Source: Prototheca cutis
Taxonomy: Eukaryota > Chlorophyta > Trebouxiophyceae > Chlorellales > Chlorellaceae
Assembly: GCA_002897115.2 (NCBI GenBank)
Contig: BCIH01000004.1
Span: 922,324-986,323 of the forward strand
Direction of reading: 5' to 3'
Length of the DNA stretch: 64,000 nt
Positions 1 to 10,915 of the stretch are shown here, piece by piece. The stretch's first letter is position 1; each line of letters starts with the position of its first letter. A program made the position numbers and the translations under genes. Below the pieces are notes generated by a model. It searched no databases. It saw nothing but the letters and a program-made list of their open reading frames with translations, and was not told where the DNA came from.

Positions 1-872
1 AGCTGATCTCTGGTGTGCAAGGGGGGGGTGGTGGGGGGGGGGATGGATTGTTATGGGAGTTGCTATGAGAGGGAGCACAGCAGGTGCGACCCAGGCACAG
101 CGGGTACTGCTGGCGAACCAGGAACGGCGGGGTATAGCATTTGCGCTGTACCCCCACCCGACCACACCGTACGTCGTCTCCCCACACCCGCAGGCGACCA
201 GAACGGCAACATCCGGGTCTGGGACCTGACTGCTAATGCCTGCTCCTGCGAGTTGGTCCCGGAACTTAATGTCGGGGTGCGGTCCCTGTCTGTTGCCGTG
301 GACGGCAGCCTGGTTGTCGCTGCCAACAGCAGGTGCTTGTCATCAGGATTTTGTTGACTCTGTTGTTTTCATGGTGATTGCTATGGCAGGGGCGTAGGGT
401 CTCCATGTGGAAAATGACCCCCGTTCGACGCCATTCAACACACACCCCCTCCCCCCCCCTTCCCTGCAACAGTGGGACATGCTATGTGTGGCGTGCGCTG
501 CGCGGCGCCAGCCACTCCACGCACTTCGAGCCGCTGCACAAGCTCAAGGCCCACTCGGATTACATCCTAAAGTGCGCGCTGAGCCCCGACGTGCGCCAAC
601 TGGCGACGACCAGCGCCGACCGAAGCATCAGCCTGTGGAACCTGGACGGCTTCACACTGGACCGGACGCTGGCTGGGCACACACGCTGGGTCTGGGACTG
701 CGTGTTCTCTGTCGACGCGGCGTATCTCGTTACGGCCTCCACCGACTGCACCGCCCGGCTCTGGGACCTGACCTCGGGCGAAGCCATCCGGGTGTACTCC
801 GGCCACCACAAGGGTGTGGTGGCATGTGCGCTCAACGATTCGGCCGTCGACGCACGTGACACTGACGGATAG
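1..872 (+). CDS. LST8: LST8, TOR complex WD40 subunit (3' part)
   Basis: C-terminal part of the WD40 propeller protein LST8, a constitutive partner of the TOR kinase that stabilises its catalytic domain. Exons read 1-12, 194-332 and 473-872, with GT-AG introns 13-193 and 333-472; phases agree throughout. The first 12 bases end in ELISG, joined to [12 protein letters not shown]. Further family landmarks are NFEP-like [44 protein letters not shown] and [19 protein letters not shown]; the stop falls where LST8 proteins normally end. About four of the seven WD repeats are inside the window and the 5' part lies to the left of position 1. Similarity to plant and animal LST8 is very high (known family); expression is not visible here. 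Confidence 0.96.
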
Positions 873-1427
873 CTCCTTCTGTGACTGGACGGGCAATGAA
901 TGCACAGGCGCGTGCCCCTGCATGACACTGCTTGTCTCTCCTTTGCCAGAGAAAAGAGCATGTTGCCTGCTGGGTCAGTCCTGCCCATCCACCATACTGC
1001 TGTAGCTCCTTACATCATCACCCATGCCAGGGGCCCGCATCCAGAATGCAGTCAGTGCGGGGTTGGGGAGAGGGCATCACCCTCACACGACGCTCCAAAC
1101 CGACAAGCGGGGGTGCTTGCCCAGCGAGTCACCACAGAAATCATGGTCTTGCCATGCAATGTGTCGAGTGAGTAGGGCTTGCTTGGCCCAGCTTCCCTCC
1201 TTGCATCGCCATTGAGGGTGTCCGCGTCGGCCCTAGCAGCACTGGGGCCCATGGGAGTTGAGCCCAAGCGACGAGGCTCTGGGGCCCAGTCTCGCCACAT
1301 GGCCCCCATGGCCCTCACGGCCCTCCTGCTGTCTGACGACTGCGGCCAGTGGGAAAAGGAACGAGGGCAAGCCCGGTGACAGAATCATTGCATCTCAGCA
1401 ACTCCTCTGCAACAAACAGGCCGCTCC
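873..1427. other. convergent 3' region of LST8 and the MOS1-like gene
   Basis: No convincing coding exon on either strand. It holds both 3' untranslated regions. A TTACA at 1010-1014 reads TGTAA on the minus strand and could be a distant poly(A) signal for the MOS1-like gene. Confidence 0.6.
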
Positions 1428-4400
1428 TCACACGTTGGAGCCGGCGCTGGAAGTGGGCAGCGGACTGCTCACGATTGTGGGCGGGGAGATGGTCCCATCC
1501 CGTGCTACCGACTTGTGCTGCTGTTGAGGCTTGGCGCTGGGGGCCGGTGCCCGAGCGCTGGCGTCGCCACCTGCGGGACCGTTGGTCTCGGCCGCCGCAC
1601 CACCCTCCGGCCGGCTCCGCATGCGGCGCTGTCGCCCGCCAGACTTGCCGTGCTGCTTCGCACCTTCCCCGACCACACCGCCCTTGGGACCTGCACCGCG
1701 TTGTGCGTGTGTGCTTGCTTGTCTGTTCGTGGAGTGCATGAATCTTGGCATGCATGCTCATTGGTTCTCCCGATGGCATGGCATGGCCTCATCTATACGG
1801 GCACATTCTTGCCAACCCCCACGCAAGCACCGCCATTTTCCTTGGACACCACGGGCCGCGCTGCATCCCCCTCCCATCTACACACCTGTCTTCTCTGCTG
1901 CCCCAGCGCTCGCGGGGGAGCCCTGTTCGGCAGCCTTGTCAGTCGGGGGCTTGGTACTGACAGCGCCAGGCTTGGCCTTGCGGCGCTGGTTCGAGCGCTT
2001 GGAAGCCCCGGGGGCACTGTCGGCACCCTCCTTGGCTGCAGCACCACTCTGCTTGGCTGCGACTGCGCCCTGCTCAACGGGCTCGGCGTCCTTGCCTGGG
2101 CCACGGGCCGCGGGCTTGCCGGGCTTGCCTGCCGCAGGCCGCGCCGCGGTTGCAGCAGCCGCGCCGCCGTTGGGCACGAGGCCAGAGGCTGTACGCCGAA
2201 GCTCCACCACACGCCCGCCAGACTGCGTTGACATGGCCTTAATCCCGGCCACTGGCAGCGGCTTGGGCTTGGTACCCGCCTGCTGCTGCTGCTGCTGCTG
2301 GCCCGGGTGTGCCTCGGCACCGGAACTCTTCTGCTCAGCAGCAATTGCTTTGCCTGCTTTGCCGCCCCGAGCCTTGTGCGCCTGCTGCTGCTGCTTCCTG
2401 CCTCCGCCGGCGGGTGCGGTGCCACAGCCTTCTCCATCCTGCTGCTGCTGCTGGCTCCCAGACGTCTTCTTGCCGGCACCAGTGCTCGCGACCTCGACCG
2501 CAGGGGCAGCGGCACCCCGCCCCGCAGCCCCGCCCACCCCCTCGCCGCCGCCACGCTGTTGCAGTTTGCGTGCCCGCTCCTGGGCCTTGGCCTTCATGTA
2601 CGCCGACTGCGCCTCTGCAGTCATGGGCTGCTGCTGCTGTTGCTCCTGTGCCACCGGCCGCGACTGCTGACCCTCATGCTGCTGCTGCACCTGCTGGGCA
2701 ACGCGACCCTGGCCACCCTTCTTGCCAGCCTTGGGCCCGCCAGCCTGTCGCTGCTGCTGCTGCTGTTCTGCCAGACGGGCACCCAGACGCTCGGCGCCCT
2801 GGACATCCCGCTGCGGCGGGGCAGGGGCCGCGCTGGCGGCCGGCTGCTGCGGCGCGTCCTTACCAGCAGCCGCTGCGGGGGGTGCTGGCGAGGGCTGGGG
2901 CTGCCACAGAGCGCGCAGCGCAGCATGGTGCTGGCCCTGCGCGACTGGCAGTCCTCCGGCTGGTGGGAGGTACCCGGGGATGCCCATGCCTGCACCCAGC
3001 CCGCCACCCAGGTCAAACCGTGGCGTGGCGTCGACTGGGCGCCGGCCACCCGCCGCCGCTGCCGCAGCGGCGGCCGCCGTGGCAGCCTGGTACTCTGCCA
3101 GTGCCGCCATCTGCGCCTGGGTCAGCATAACCATCTGCTGTGCCTGTCCTGGAGGCGGCAGCAGCATGCCCCCCGGCCCAGCCACTCCCACGGGTGCAAA
3201 CCCGAGCTGCTGCTGCTGAAGGTGGTGTCGCTGGTGGTGGTGGTGAGTTGCTCCCGCTGCTGCCCCTGGAGCTGGCTGCTCGACGCCGGCTTCCGAGATA
3301 GGCCCAAGGGCGCCGGGCCCCGCGCTGCGCGTTGCGGGTGCAGCCGCCGGTGAGGAGATGTGCTGCAGGAAACTGGCTTGGGAGGGCAGCTGCTGCTGCA
3401 CTGCAGGCGACTCGGGCGTCGGCGCTGCATCCGGAGACTGAACGGGTGCTGAGCGTGGCGAGACGTCGCCTGCGTGCCGCCGCAGGATTCGTGGTGGCGG
3501 CGGCTGCTGCTGCTGCTGCTGCTTGGGCGGCACGGGGCCGGCCCGCATGGGGCTGGTCACCTCGCCGGAATCATCGGCCACTGCTGCTGTCGGGGCAGCG
3601 CTGCCAAGAGCATCTTGCATTGCACCAGCGCCAGCCGGTCCTGCACCCGCATCGGCGGGCTCGGCGCTGGTCGGCAAGGATGCGGAACCTCGGGTGGCCT
3701 GGTGGCTGGCATCGGCCTCGCTGTCTGCCGCAACGGCCTCGCTGGGTGTGTGCGCTGGCACCTGTGCGGAGGACGATCCGACCGCAGGGACAAAGCCCTC
3801 GGGCACCGGGGGGCGCTCGGGCTCGGTGGGCCTGGCAGTCTCGCGCGGTGGCGGGGGGGGAGGAGGGGGTGGCGGGGGCACCCAACGCTGTGTGGGCACG
3901 TAACCCTCGCTGGCCCTAAAGTCCTGCGACTCGGCGGGCATGCGCCGGCCGGCGCCGTGGGGGTACCCGTCACCGGGCCCGTACATGCCGCCCTGCTGGG
4001 GGCTGGCCCGGTACCCCGGGCCCCACTCGCTGCGGTGGCCGTAGTCGTCATGGTGGTGCGGCTGGCCCCAGTCGCCGCCGCCGTAGCCGCGGCCATAGTA
4101 TCCGTCGCGCGGCGGCCGGCCTTCACCTGCGGGGGGTGGTGCAAACCCGCGCTCGTCGGCCTCCCAATGCCCGCGCTCGCCGGGGTAGTGGTGGGAGTGG
4201 TAGCCGTTGCGGCCGTCGGGTCCCCCGCTGCCCAGCACAGGGAACTGCTGCTCGCGCGCCGCGGCCTCCGCCACGCGCCGGCGCTCCTCGGGAAGGCCCA
4301 GCCCACCCCAGGCCGGCGAGGGCCCCGCCGGGATCACGCGCGCAGGGCCCGCGGAGCCCGCGCCGTCACCGACACGCTCCGTGCTGGCCTGCTCACCGAT

Positions 4401-4571
4401 GGAAGAAGTGGCCGATGGGGAGGTGGACGGCGGAGGTGCGCCGCCCGCCCAGCCCACGCCGGTGGCAGACTTGCGTACGAGGTCCACGGATGGATCGTTG
4501 CCATTATTCTCCTTGCGCTGTGACGGCAAGTTGACAGGTTTGGGAGCAGCAACCTTGCCGAGAGAGACCAT
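1428..4571 (-). CDS. MOS1: MOS1-like BAT2 N-domain, polyQ protein
   Basis: Starts (from the ATG at 4571) with SLGKVAAPKPVNLPSQRKEN, the hallmark of the BAT2 N-terminal domain of plant MODIFIER OF SNC1 1, a nuclear regulator of immune-receptor expression. Coding exons are 4571-1886 and 1690-1428; the phase-1 intron 1691-1885 joins EKT to GPKGGVVGEG. About 982 residues. The rest is low complexity: Gly/Tyr/His-rich (about 135-240), a polyPro run, and many polyQ tracts encoded by CAG repeats, with a basic NQRRKAK segment near the C-terminus that could be a nuclear localisation signal. A GT repeat lies just upstream of the ATG, so another N-terminal exon beyond it (a possible ATG at 4736 or further) cannot be excluded. 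Family assignment rests on the N-domain; function is inferred from plants. Confidence 0.85.
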
Positions 4572-4586
4572 GCGCCTCGGCCTTCG

Positions 4587-4588
<2 letters not shown>

Positions 4589-4681
<93 letters not shown>
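4589..4681. repeat. GT dinucleotide microsatellite
   Basis: About 45 uninterrupted GT units immediately 5' of the MOS1-like start codon (reads AC on the sense strand). It is probably in an intron or the 5' UTR; translated His-Thr runs across it are artefacts. Confidence 0.95.
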
Positions 4682-6284
4682 GGGAATGGGTTCGGTGCAT
4701 GTGGGGGAGTGCAGGTGCAGGTGAAGCAGCTGCCATCGTCCAGGTATGGGCCTCTGCCCGTCCGCCGCCGGGCGGCCGATGCAGTCCCCCACCGGTCTCA
4801 ACACCCGTCTGCGATCACGCGGCCCCGCGAACACTGAGCCCGGCCTCTGCCCGGCAGACAGTCCGTGCCTCCACCCCAGACACAGCAGTATAGGTCCTGG
4901 ATCACGCACACTGCAGTGGTCCACCAACTGCTCCCACAAAGGCCTGCCCTCGCCCGCCCACGCCGCTGGGGGCCCTGCCAGCATGCTGCCACGCTTACCT
5001 TCCTCCTGGACCCAACATGCTGAAACAATGCACCAGAAACACAAAGTACAAGTGTTGTTCGCCTCACACTGTGGGGCAAGGGGGAAGTAGGGAGTCGGCG
5101 AGGTGTGCACCGTGGGCGCTCAGGTCGCTGATCGCCTGGGCGGACCTGGGCCCGCCTGATCCACGACAACCAACACCTGCATGGCATGCATTGCATGACC
5201 ATTACGATTGCAAAAAACACAGCCCAATGCATGCCTGGCCGCTGGTACCTTCCCCGCAGGGGACCCTCACCTGCGCCGGTCCACAGAGCAATCCTGTGGA
5301 CAACTAGCCCCGCTACTGCACCAGGTGCCCACTCCACAGGTCGCGTCAATCAATTATGGTCCCAGCTCTAGGACCCTGCGCCGTCCGAGATCATGCCGGG
5401 AGCGCAGTGCAGGTAAACTTGGAGAATTCCCCTCACCCCCCCCCGCATCGAGGCCCCGCCACATTTCCGCCGTGGCCCGACTGGCGTTTTTGAAATAACA
5501 CGGCTGCAATCACCACGCAGACGCAGCGTTTGCTATAATTTCAATCAAGCTTGGTATGTCGTTGTCTTGTGCAAAAGCAATGCGGTGCAATCGTGCTGGG
5601 CTGTAGTCGTCTCCGTGGTGCTAGGTTTGGACTCTGCCTGGGCAGGGCCTGACAACCAGCGCTGGACCGTCTCTGGACGAGCCTTTGTGTTCAATGCTGC
5701 ATTTCATTGCGACATCTTGGAATAGAAATGCATCGGGAGGTGGGGGGATGTTCATCCCAGGAATGGGCTCGCAGCCGGAGTCGTCGTTCGTTCTCAGGTC
5801 TGCAAGATGGCACCAGCGTAGATATCTAGTGGATGCAGCAGAAAGCATCCCATCACAGAATGCATGTAGAATGTATGGGCAAGCCCAATGATGCAATGGC
5901 ATTGAGAACTGTTTGCCTGATCACGAAGGGCAGAGCCTGCTCGTGTGGCTTGCCTGTCCCACAGTATGGGGTACCCAATTGCCATTCAACCCCTGGGAGA
6001 TACGTTTCGAGGAGGTCAGGTACCCACATATGCGTTTGCTGGCTGATGTGGGAAGGGCTTGGCATCTTTTGGCGCAAAATGATGGACTTCCTGCTAAATG
6101 GTGGCCTGCAGGGTTCTGGGGCTGCAGTGAAGAGATGGTGATAAAAGCCTCCAATTCCACATGGCTGGGGGGCCCCCTTGGCGTTCAACAGCAGCCCCAT
6201 CTTCCCAGCACGCTCATAGCTCGGCGAGCATTCAGAGGGAATATTCATTGTGTTTACCTCAATCACCCTGCATCGGGAGTTTTG
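4682..6284. other. divergent intergenic region, MOS1-like (-) / PRAT protein (+)
   Basis: Shared upstream region of two divergent genes. Open frames here have no recognisable protein features. An untranslated first exon of the MOS1-like gene probably lies at about 4700-5000 on the minus strand, but I cannot fix its borders. Confidence 0.5.
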
Positions 6285-7388
6285 ATGGCGAGGGGTCGAG
6301 GCCGGCGGAAGGCACCACAGGACGAGGAGGAGGCGGTGCTGAGCCTTGAGCTCGACAGCAGCTCCCCGGGCCTGGAACCCCGGGATTCCACCAGCACCGA
6401 TGTATACCATGTGCCATGCAGCTTCAAGGGGCTGACGGCGGGGGCCAGCGGCGGCGCCCTGGGCATGGTCTTTGGATTTGGTGAGCCGGGCTTTTGTTGA
6501 CGGTCTGGGGGCCACGGATGGTCTGGGGGCCATGGGTCGGTCCATTGAAAACCCAGCCACTCACACATGCACAGGCTGAGACCGCCCATGTTTCACCTGC
6601 ACACGACACTACACAGGTGGCTACTGGTTAAACCACCGGCTAAAGGGGACGCTCCGTGGATCGCTCGCAGAAGGGTGGTCCTCCGCCAAGGTCCGCAGTC
6701 GGTACCCGGTTGCTGGGATTTCCAGCGCCGCCGATGGCACAGGAGAGGTGCCAGGGTGGGGATGGCAGCGGAGACTGGCGGCGGCACAGCGCTTTTGGCC
6801 CAATTGAAACAATAATATGCCTTTCTCTCCCCTCGATCGCAGAATTTTGCCATCATGGGCGGTCTCTATGCTGCTGTTGGCTGCTTCATGCAACGCATTC
6901 GGCGAAAAGACGACGGTGCGAGGCTTATTGGCTGAAGGATGTGCTTGTTTTCGTTGCAGCGGCATCTGTCCTTGTTGCCGCGGCTATGCATATTCTCTTT
7001 CTGGAACCCACTGTGTATGTTCCGCCTATTTGCAGCCTGGAACGGTGCCGCTTCGGGCTGTGCCACGGGCCTGGCCCTCGGCTGGGGCAACGGCCCTCTG
7101 GGCGCGCTACAGTCCTGCGCCATGCTCGGTGTGTTCTCCTACATCGTGGACGGACTGTCCAAAGTCCAGCCAGCCGCCGCCGCTGACGTGCCACCGCCGA
7201 GTGCAGGCTGGGCTCGCACCAGGGAGGAACAGCGACTGGCGGCCTGGCTGGATGGCGCGGCAGGCGTGGAGCCAGCCGGGTCCCGGAACCTAGATGCAGC
7301 GCTGTGGCAGGCAACTCGGCTCGTTCTGGCGCCGGCGGTGCCACTCGTCACAGCGCTCGCGCCCTGCCGGCGCTGCATCCGTACCTGA
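6285..7388 (+). CDS. Tim17/Tim22/Tim23 (PRAT) family translocase subunit
   Basis: Four exons: 6285-6480, 6617-6690, 6843-6915 and 7036-7388 (231 residues, phases 1, 0, 1). The splice chain reconstructs FKGLTAGASGGALGMVFGFG, then GYWLNHRLKG, NFAIMGGLYAAVGCF, QRIRRKDD and AWNGAASGCATGLALGWGNG. This is the PRAT pattern of four glycine-rich helices, with the typical RxKDDxxN loop before helix 3. PRAT proteins form protein or solute channels of the mitochondrial inner membrane or chloroplast envelope. The RRKDD loop and the LQSC-FSYIVDGL end resemble the plant HP20/HP22 group, so a plastid or mitochondrial location are both possible. The N-terminus is short, acidic and without a clear presequence. 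The start is the ATG at 6285. Confidence 0.88.
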
Positions 7389-7443
7389 GGTTGTCGACGT
7401 TGAGTGTCCATGCATCACGTCAGTTACCGCAGCGCGTCGGCTA

Positions 7444-7448
7444 TGTAA
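7444..7448 (+). terminator. TGTAA poly(A) signal of the PRAT gene
   Basis: TGTAA, the usual green-algal polyadenylation signal, about 56 bases after the stop; a second copy lies at 7487-7491. Confidence 0.5.
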
Positions 7449-7707
7449 ATCAGGTGTGCTGACAACTGCCCTCCGCATTGTGCTGCTGTAATGCCCCAAC
7501 TTTATTCACTGCGGTGAGACGGCACTGCAGCAATCGGTCTTGCGCCCTAACAATCCACGGCGCGTAGGCCTTGCACTGTTTTTCTGCTCGCCACGCAATC
7601 GCAGCTGGGCTGATTGCTTCCCAATCAAAAGCACCCGCTGGTGCCGGATGGTCCCACCTGCTTTCACACATCACGGACGGTTAACAGCTGTGGCAAATGT
7701 GCGGCGA

Positions 7708-7712
7708 TTACA
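7708..7712 (-). terminator. TGTAA poly(A) signal of tryptophanyl-tRNA synthetase
   Basis: TTACA on the plus strand is TGTAA on the minus strand, about 106 bases downstream of the synthetase stop. The convergent stretch 7389-7817 holds no other gene I can support. Confidence 0.45.
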
Positions 7713-7817
7713 GCCGGATCGCAAGGTGGTCCATGCCCAGGTCCCCGCCCCAGTGCGCGGCCGAGCTTCCAGACACTGGCTGCAATGCCTCATCCACTCC
7801 TCGACCGGCCACCAGCT

Positions 7818-10348
7818 TCATCTCCGGCCAGCCGTAGCAGGGGCTGCCGGAAAGAGGCCAGGCATGGCCCGCACGGCCATGAACGCCTGCACCTGCTCCT
7901 CGGTCACCGCGGCGCGGGCCCGCTGGTGCGCGGCGACGATGCCCTCCAGCACCTTGACCAGCTCCGCCTTGACTTGTCCAGTGTACATGCGGCCAGCCGC
8001 ATACTCACGCTCAATCTCGGCCAGACGATCGTCGTCTTCCAGCAGGAACCGCAGCCACTGGATGGACGTATCCACCTCCAGATTGGCACCTGGAATAACA
8101 GTCGTGGGTTTCGAGCGTCGATCCAAAATGAAGGCTTTCGTGAGTGAGGAGCAGTAGCAACGCAGCGGCCTCAACGCCTTACGCACCGTGCTTCTCGTGC
8201 TCCTCCTTGGTGGCACCGCCGCCGCTGAATGCGTACTTCTTCACCTTGGTCTCAATCTCCTTGGGGGAGTCTGTCACGAAGATGGCCGAGGACGTGCTCG
8301 ACGCGCTCATCTTTCCAGAGTCACCCTGCAGTGTACAGCATCATTGGGTGGGTGGGTTGCCGGGGGGGGGGGATGGTGATCGAGCTCCCTTGCGCGTGCC
8401 AGTGCCCTCTGGGTGCTCTCTACGCGACTTTTCACGTCTGCAGCACCAATCATAGTCACGACATGGCAGTTTCCGGGCAGCTGCCGATCAACCTACCTGG
8501 AGTGCGGGGAAGAAGCGGGCCTCGATCAGGGCTGTCTTGTGGTGGCCCAGACGGGGCGCCACGTCGCGAGTCATGCGGAAGTACGGGTCCTGGTCGATGG
8601 CGCACGGCACCAGGCACCTGTGGNNGNGNNGGGGGGGGGGGGGGGGATGGATGAGTCAACGTGAGGAGGGCCTTCACCTGCATACATGGCAGTCTGCAAA
8701 CCAGCCGCCTCACCTGATGTCTTTCCGGTTTCCAAACATGTGCGGGAAGGAGTCTGGGAACGCTGGTGCCGCCTGTGGGGTTTAGTCATGCGGACAGTGA
8801 GATGCTGCCGCTGGAGGCAAGCTGTCCTAATGCAGTGCAAGGCTCCTTGCTGTCCTCTGTGCATGCCTGGCTGCCTGCCTGCCGAGCAGAAGCCCAGCCA
8901 CTCCAGCCCAGGGCCTCGACCCCCCACCCCCGCGGCCCACCTGGGTCGCTGGAAAGGAGATCTTGCCGATGTAATCATCTGACGTCAATCCAAAGATGCC
9001 CTTGACCTGATTCATCGTGACACACCTGGCGTGGGGTATGTGGGTTTGAGAGTAAATATTTGGAGGATCCAGCATGGGTGTACGTGTGAGCTGGGGCGAG
9101 TGAATTTCCCTCCAAGTCACCGCACATCTCACCGCTGGATGCGGACAATGTTCTTGTAAAACTCCCCGCCTACGTAGTCAAAGTCGGAGAAGAGAAAGGT
9201 CTTGGTGATGTCAAAGCCGCAGGCGATGATGTCCTTGGCATTCTCTGTGGCCAGGTGGCGGGCCTCCTCCACTGCCATGCCCCTGTGCGATGATGGGATG
9301 GGTGGTGCACATGGGTGGTTTTGAAAAACCAGGGGGGCCTCAACAGCACCCTGCCTGCCCGCAATGGCCAACAATGCCATGGGCCTACTTCCACAGGAAC
9401 TTCTCGTCGTCGGTCAACTGGATGACCAGTGGCACCTGCGAGGCAATTGGAAAGTGAGGCACAGGGTGTGAGTGAAAGTCGTCTGTGCCCCCCTCAACCA
9501 GCTGTGCGCCATCAGCAAGGAGTCCCATTGGAGCACGCATATGCCAAGAGCAAACAAAAGGTCCAGTCATTGCCCTTTCCACTGCAATACCCATCCAGGT
9601 AATACCCCACCCGACACCCGAATTCGCACATCAAATGCATCCTGGAGCCACTTGGTGAAGAGGAAGGGGATGAGATGGCCGAGATGGAGCGCATCGCTCG
9701 AGGGACCCTGCAGAACCATGGAGGGATCTCAGCTGTCGGGACAAGGCACCCACAAGTGAGTGCCCTGCTGTGTGGCCCTCCCACCACCCAGCCTGATCGG
9801 GAACCCACGTCTACGCACTTACCCGGCCTGTGTACAGGTAGAATGGCTCCCCCTTCTCATAGGCGTCCAGGATGTCCTCCAGATCCCTGCATGTGCAGAG
9901 TGGTGGATCAGGACGTGAACGTCCAATATGGCAGGGGTTGAGCACAGTTGCGAACAAACTTGGAGGCTGCAACCCCCAAAGGTCATGAATCTCCCCAGAC
10001 CACGCCACCCACCTACCCACCGCACCTGTGTGCAAAGAAGATCCCCCTGCGCAGGAAGCGGTGCGCCTTTTTGCCCGTCAGCCTTTCGATGCGCGCCACG
10101 AGCTCCGGCTCTATTGCCTTGCACCCAAACTGCTCCAGCAGCTTGTTGTAATTGATCGTGCCATCCCCTGCCGCCTCCACGTCCCACGGTGTGACCACCT
10201 GCGCAAGGTGGCATCGATTTTCAGACGCTCACCCATTGCATGCTTCCAAACCCACAGAATTGCCATACATTTGCAATACATGCACGAGGGCCCGCACCTG
10301 CTCCTTCTCGGCCGTGTCCACAGCGGGCTGGGCCTCCTGGTCGCTCAT
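7818..10348 (-). CDS. WARS: tryptophanyl-tRNA synthetase, eukaryotic cytosolic type
   Basis: Charges tRNA-Trp with tryptophan. Eleven exons: 10348-10298, 10198-10026, 9886-9823, 9707-9630, 9435-9389, 9282-9133, 9025-8941, 8772-8714, 8617-8497, 8325-8187 and 8089-7818; total 412 residues with every phase consistent. The class I signature is [10 protein letters not shown] (HIGH motif, about residue 103-112), followed by [52 protein letters not shown] and GKMSAS (the KMSKS equivalent of the eukaryotic enzyme). It ends [19 protein letters not shown] to [12 protein letters not shown], as in animal enzymes. There is no WHEP domain. Intron 8 contains an unresolved G-run with Ns (8624-8646) that does not touch coding sequence. 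Confidence 0.97.
8624..8646. repeat. poly-G tract with ambiguous bases
   Basis: Five Ns among Gs followed by a pure G run, inside intron 8 of the tryptophanyl-tRNA synthetase gene. It looks like a homopolymer sequencing gap. Confidence 0.9.
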
Positions 10349-10915
10349 GCTCGGCCCAGGCAGGAACACCGATCACTCCCTCCCCCTGTGCCCTTGACGA
10401 AGGTTCGCCTGTTCCTCACACAGTACAGTACTGCAACGTACCGAATTGTATATGGGGATCAAGACTCTAAACTGTGCGACTGCGCCTCACCATGTTCCGG
10501 CCGAGCTTCCGCGTACATTTTTGTTTGCAAGAGCTCGCGCTCGAGGGCGGCTGACGGGTCTCCTCCCCCCATGGGTTCCCATGCATTCCATTTCCACAAT
10601 CTGATCCTCCCAGGCGCTGCCGTGCCGCAAACACTCAATGAAATACAGAACCGAATAAGAGGGTAACACTGGAAAACTGGGCCTCGGGCCCCATCACAGA
10701 CTCCCGCCACCCGGCAGCGCCCAAACATCACCGGCGGCCAAAACATCGCCGCTATTACCACACCGGCTCTCTCGTTGCGCGGCAGATCTCGCCGCCATCA
10801 TGCTGCATGTGCGGGGGTTCAGTGGGGCCGCTTGGTATGCAATCGGATTCCAGACTTTGCGTATTCGGGACCACCAATCCCAGCAGGCAGCAGCATGCAG
10901 AGATGCCACGGCAGC
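10349..10915. other. upstream of the synthetase, downstream of bZIP-1
   Basis: Promoter side of the synthetase gene and 3' flank of the bZIP array. No coding exon seen. Confidence 0.6.

Noticed and set aside
2307..4523. Long plus-strand open frames across the MOS1-like gene
   Set aside because: They are Ala/Leu/Cys-rich antisense shadows of the CAG-repeat coding exon, without domains or splice logic.
4589..4736. His-Thr repeat protein N-terminus
   Set aside because: Arises from reading a CA/GT microsatellite; the conserved BAT2 N-domain begins at the ATG at 4571.
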